In this document: positions 32,826-34,884 of the stretch, piece after piece
Position numbering within the stretch: position 1 is the first letter of the stretch
How the letters are laid out: each line of letters opens with the position of its first letter
From: Bradyrhizobium sp.
Lineage (GTDB): Bacteria > Pseudomonadota > Alphaproteobacteria > Rhizobiales > Xanthobacteraceae
Assembly (NCBI RefSeq): GCF_030697065.1
Contig: NZ_JAUYQU010000004.1
Coordinates: 1 to 34,884, forward strand
Length of the DNA: 34,884 nt
Reading direction: 5' to 3'
Made by a program: the position numbers and the translations under genes
Notes under the pieces: model-generated
The model's input: only the letters and a program-made list of their open reading frames with translations
The model's database searches: none
What the model was told of the DNA's origin: nothing

Positions 32826-33520
32826 TGCTGGAGGTCAGCGACCTGCACGCCTATTACGGCAAGAGCCACATCCTGCAGGGCGTCGATATGCGCATCGATG
32901 CCGGCGAGGTCGTCAGCCTGCTCGGCCGCAACGGGGTAGGCCGCTCCACCACCGTCAAGGCCATCATGGGCGAAGTGCCGCCGCAGGGCTCGATCAGGTT
33001 CAAGGGCACCGATATCGCGGGCCTGCCGAGCTACCGGATCGCGCATCTCGGCCTCGGCTACGTGCCCGAGCATCGCGACATCTTTCCCGGCCTGACGGTG
33101 CGGCAGAATCTGATGCTCGGCATCAAGGATACCAGGCGCGCCGGCAAGTGGCGTCTGGAAGACATGCTGGAGATGTTTCCCAACCTCGCCGCCCGCGCCG
33201 ATACGGCCGCCGGCGTGCTGTCGGGCGGCGAGAAACAGATGTTGACGATTTGCCGGACGCTGATGGGCGATCCCGAACTCGTCATGATCGACGAACCGAC
33301 CGAGGGACTGGCGCCCATCATCGTGCAGCAGGTCGGCGATCTCCTCGCCGAGATTGCCCGCCGCGGCGTCGCCATCCTGCTGGTGGAGCAGAAACTCTCG
33401 ATCGCGATGCGGATTTCGCATCGGGTCTACGTGATGGGCCACGGCCGCATCGTGTTCGAGGGCACGCCGGCCGAACTGAAGGCCAACGATGCCATCCGCA
33501 AGGAATGGCTGGAAGTCTGA
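32825..33520 (+). CDS. LIV-type ABC transporter ATP-binding protein (LivF-like) with Walker A Lys to Arg, operon 2
   Basis: A 231-residue ATPase, the last gene of operon 2, starting in a TGATG overlap with livG. Signature LSGGEKQMLTICRTLM, Walker B LVMIDEPTEGLAP and the H-loop region LLVEQKLSIAMRIS are present. The Walker A motif at residues 34-42 reads GRNGVGRST: the lysine that contacts the ATP phosphates is arginine at residue 40 (codon CGC, 32942-32944). In most ABC ATPases this change cuts hydrolysis, so this subunit may bind ATP but hydrolyse poorly, making the pair asymmetric. The rest of the protein is well kept, so it is not a pseudogene. Confidence 0.92.
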   Translation: MLEVSDLHAYYGKSHILQGVDMRIDAGEVVSLLGRNGVGRSTTVKAIMGEVPPQGSIRFKGTDIAGLPSYRIAHLGLGYVPEHRDIFPGLTVRQNLMLGIKDTRRAGKWRLEDMLEMFPNLAARADTAAGVLSGGEKQMLTICRTLMGDPELVMIDEPTEGLAPIIVQQVGDLLAEIARRGVAILLVEQKLSIAMRISHRVYVMGHGRIVFEGTPAELKANDAIRKEWLEV

Positions 33521-33587
33521 CCTGAACCGGTTTCGGATGTGGAGGCGACGAGGCTCGTGCGATGTCTCGTGCCATGCAACGGGATAG

Positions 33588-34262
33588 CTACTCCCCGTAG
33601 CGGCGCAATCGCTCCAGGTCGACGATGGTGACGCCGCCATATTCGAGCCGCAGCAGTCCCTGGCTCTCCAGCCGCTTCAGGCACTGATTGGCGTTCTGCC
33701 TGCTCATGCCGGACAGCGCCCCGATTTCCTCCTGCGTGATCTCCAGATGCAGCGTGAGGTCCGGATAGAGAATGGGATTGAACAGCGAGGCGATCGACCG
33801 CGCCAGCCGCGCGGTGGCGTCCAGCGTCCGGCCATATTCCAGCAGCCCGATGAACTGGCCGAGACGTTCGTTGAGCTGCCGGACCAGGAAGCGGTTGAAT
33901 CCGACGCTGTTCTCGAACAGCCAGAAGAAGGTGCTGCGGTCCATCATCGCCAGACGGGTATCGCGCAACGCCACCACGTCGTAACGCCGTGGTTCCTTCT
34001 TCAGCACGGACCCTTCGCCAAACCATGCGCCGGCGGTCAGGCCGGCGAAACTGGCCGCCTTGCCACCCCGGGACACGATGCCCATGCGGGCAAGACCGGT
34101 GACCACGCCGGTCCAGTAGTCGAACTCATCGCCGCGCATGAAAATGAACTCATTGGCACGGTATGATTTTTCCACGATGCCGGCGCGCGCGATCTCGGTC
34201 TCCCGCTCATTCAACTCGCGCGACCAGGCCGCGATGCGCTTCAGGTAATCCGCTGCAATCAT
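33588..34262 (-). CDS. Crp/Fnr-family transcriptional regulator
   Basis: A 224-residue regulator. Residues ~15-130 form a cyclic-nucleotide-binding-type beta-barrel (FIFMRGDEFDYWTGVVTGLA, GAWFGEGSVLKKEPRRYDVV, each at most 20 residues), then the long dimer helix, and a winged HTH at ~160-215 (ITQEEIGALSGMSRQNANQCL then KRLESQGLL). There is no N-terminal Cys cluster of the FNR type, so oxygen sensing by iron-sulfur is unlikely. Starts at 34277 and 34301 are also in frame; I chose 34262, with GGCGG close upstream, but am unsure. It is divergent from the third LIV-type ATPase gene and may control it. Confidence 0.87.
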   Translation of the reverse strand: MIAADYLKRIAAWSRELNERETEIARAGIVEKSYRANEFIFMRGDEFDYWTGVVTGLARMGIVSRGGKAASFAGLTAGAWFGEGSVLKKEPRRYDVVALRDTRLAMMDRSTFFWLFENSVGFNRFLVRQLNERLGQFIGLLEYGRTLDATARLARSIASLFNPILYPDLTLHLEITQEEIGALSGMSRQNANQCLKRLESQGLLRLEYGGVTIVDLERLRRYGE

Positions 34263-34639
34263 GAACCGCCGAACCATCCCCCGAGGCGTCCGCACTCTCA
34301 TGCTGCGCCGCAACAACAATTTCAAGCCGCCGCCGCGCCTTTTCCTTGAAAGGCCGTTGGCGTAATTTGCCTGGAGATTGTCAGGCACAAGACATTTCAA
34401 AGTACCGCTTTACCCTATTGAGGGCCATCTCTTAGCGCGGCTCTTGAATCCTGGGGAGACCCAGGACCAAAGGGAGACCGGGTGCGGCGTTACCGCACGA
34501 TGGTGGATGCGCCTGCCACGCGATGTGGAACAGGGCATCGCCGGTTGGAATGGCCTACCCGCCACGGCCCATGTATGATCGGCTCGGTCAGAGCAAGACA
34601 GATAAAGAGCGCGTCAAGCGCCTTATCTCGGAGGGACGA
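34263..34639. other. Divergent intergenic region between the Crp/Fnr gene and the third LIV ATPase
   Basis: These 377 bases hold no supported gene. A hairpin at 34449-34466 (TCCTGGG-GAGA-CCCAGGA) has a 7-bp stem and a GNRA-type tetraloop and could form in the leader of the plus-strand gene. I find no FNR or CRP consensus box and cannot place a promoter. Confidence 0.4.
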
Positions 34640-34884
34640 GTGGATTACGCTTTGGAAGTGCGCGGGGTTTCACTGCGCTTCGGTGGCGTTCGCGCGCTCA
34701 CCGAGGTCAGTTTTGGCGTGAACGATGGCGAGCTGTTCTCGATCATCGGCCCCAACGGCGCCGGCAAGACCTCGATCGTCAACTGCATTTCGGGCCGCTA
34801 CAAGCCGACCGAAGGCCGGCTGTTCTATCGCGGGCAGGACATCACCGCCCTCAATCCGAATGCACGGCCGCGACTCGGCATCGG
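34640..34884 (+). CDS. LIV-type ABC transporter ATP-binding protein (LivG-like), third system, cut by window end
   Basis: The first 81 residues are visible. A GTG start at 34640 has a strong GGAGGG site 4 nt upstream. The protein begins MDYALEVRGVSLRFGGVRAL and carries Walker A GPNGAGKTS at 37-45, then the LivG-type NCISGRYKPTEGRLFYRGQD. It most likely opens a further LIV-type operon that continues past the right edge. Its substrate cannot be inferred from this part. Confidence 0.9.
   Translation, partial: MDYALEVRGVSLRFGGVRALTEVSFGVNDGELFSIIGPNGAGKTSIVNCISGRYKPTEGRLFYRGQDITALNPNARPRLGI

Noticed and set aside
34378..34578. 66-codon open frame on the plus strand before the third LIV ATPase
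   Set aside because: No ribosome-binding site or conserved look; more likely leader or promoter DNA.
1..34884. CRISPR array, tRNA/rRNA genes, transposase or integrase
   Set aside because: No spaced short direct repeats, no cloverleaf or rRNA sequence, and no recombinase motifs were seen on either strand.

Overview
The window reads as chromosomal DNA of a high-GC alphaproteobacterium, most likely Bradyrhizobium or a close relative in the Nitrobacteraceae. The grounds are the codon use, the many LIV-type ABC operons, an RTX metalloprotease with Trp-rich repeats, a CtrA-type box, and three intergenic palindromic repeats of a kind I recall as common in that group. No database search was possible. 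I see no rRNA, tRNA, CRISPR array, transposase or phage gene.

Layout. (1) 1-2008: 3' part of an exporter-type ABC transporter, then a fumarylacetoacetate-hydrolase-family enzyme closed by a clear terminator. (2) 2364-5381: a 1005-residue RTX zinc metalloprotease carrying four near-identical ~112-residue Trp-rich repeats. (3) 5415-5640: a 51-residue minus-strand ORF behind a perfect TTAA-N7-TTAAC box. (4) 5793-7732: an EthA-type Baeyer-Villiger monooxygenase and a SnoaL-like protein. (5) 7909-12157: ahcY, metK and an HTH-methyltransferase fusion protein, all on the minus strand. (6) 12497-13990: a methyltransferase-GT2 glycosyltransferase fusion on the plus strand. (7) 14058-19871: a complete LIV-type ABC operon (K-H-M-G-F) whose last gene is a MetE-core methionine-synthase-like protein. 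(8) 20206-23370: a small lipoprotein, an atypical SDR, purU and a HemD-like protein. (9) 23432-26869: gmd and fcl (GDP-L-fucose synthesis) and an FkbM methyltransferase in a lower-GC stretch. (10) 27348-33520: a TetR regulator and a second complete LIV-type operon. (11) 33588-34884: a Crp/Fnr regulator divergent from the ATPase gene that opens a third LIV-type system.

How it fits together. The middle third is rich in methyl-group chemistry. MetK makes SAM, AhcY clears SAH, the MetE-like protein may remethylate homocysteine, PurU adjusts the folate one-carbon pool, and three proteins carry SAM-dependent methyltransferase domains. Gmd/Fcl, FkbM and the GT2 fusion point to surface glycan synthesis. 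The two complete LIV operons, plus the start of a third, fit an organism that takes up many amino acids or small organic acids. The second LIV operon is odd: its LivF has arginine in place of the Walker A lysine, its LivG has an altered signature motif, and its LivM has a long C-terminal extension.

The observations I would check first are the HTH-methyltransferase fusion beside metK/ahcY, the Walker A substitution, the CtrA-box small protein, the MetE-like gene inside a transport operon, and the repeat array in the metalloprotease. None of these proves a new system from sequence alone.
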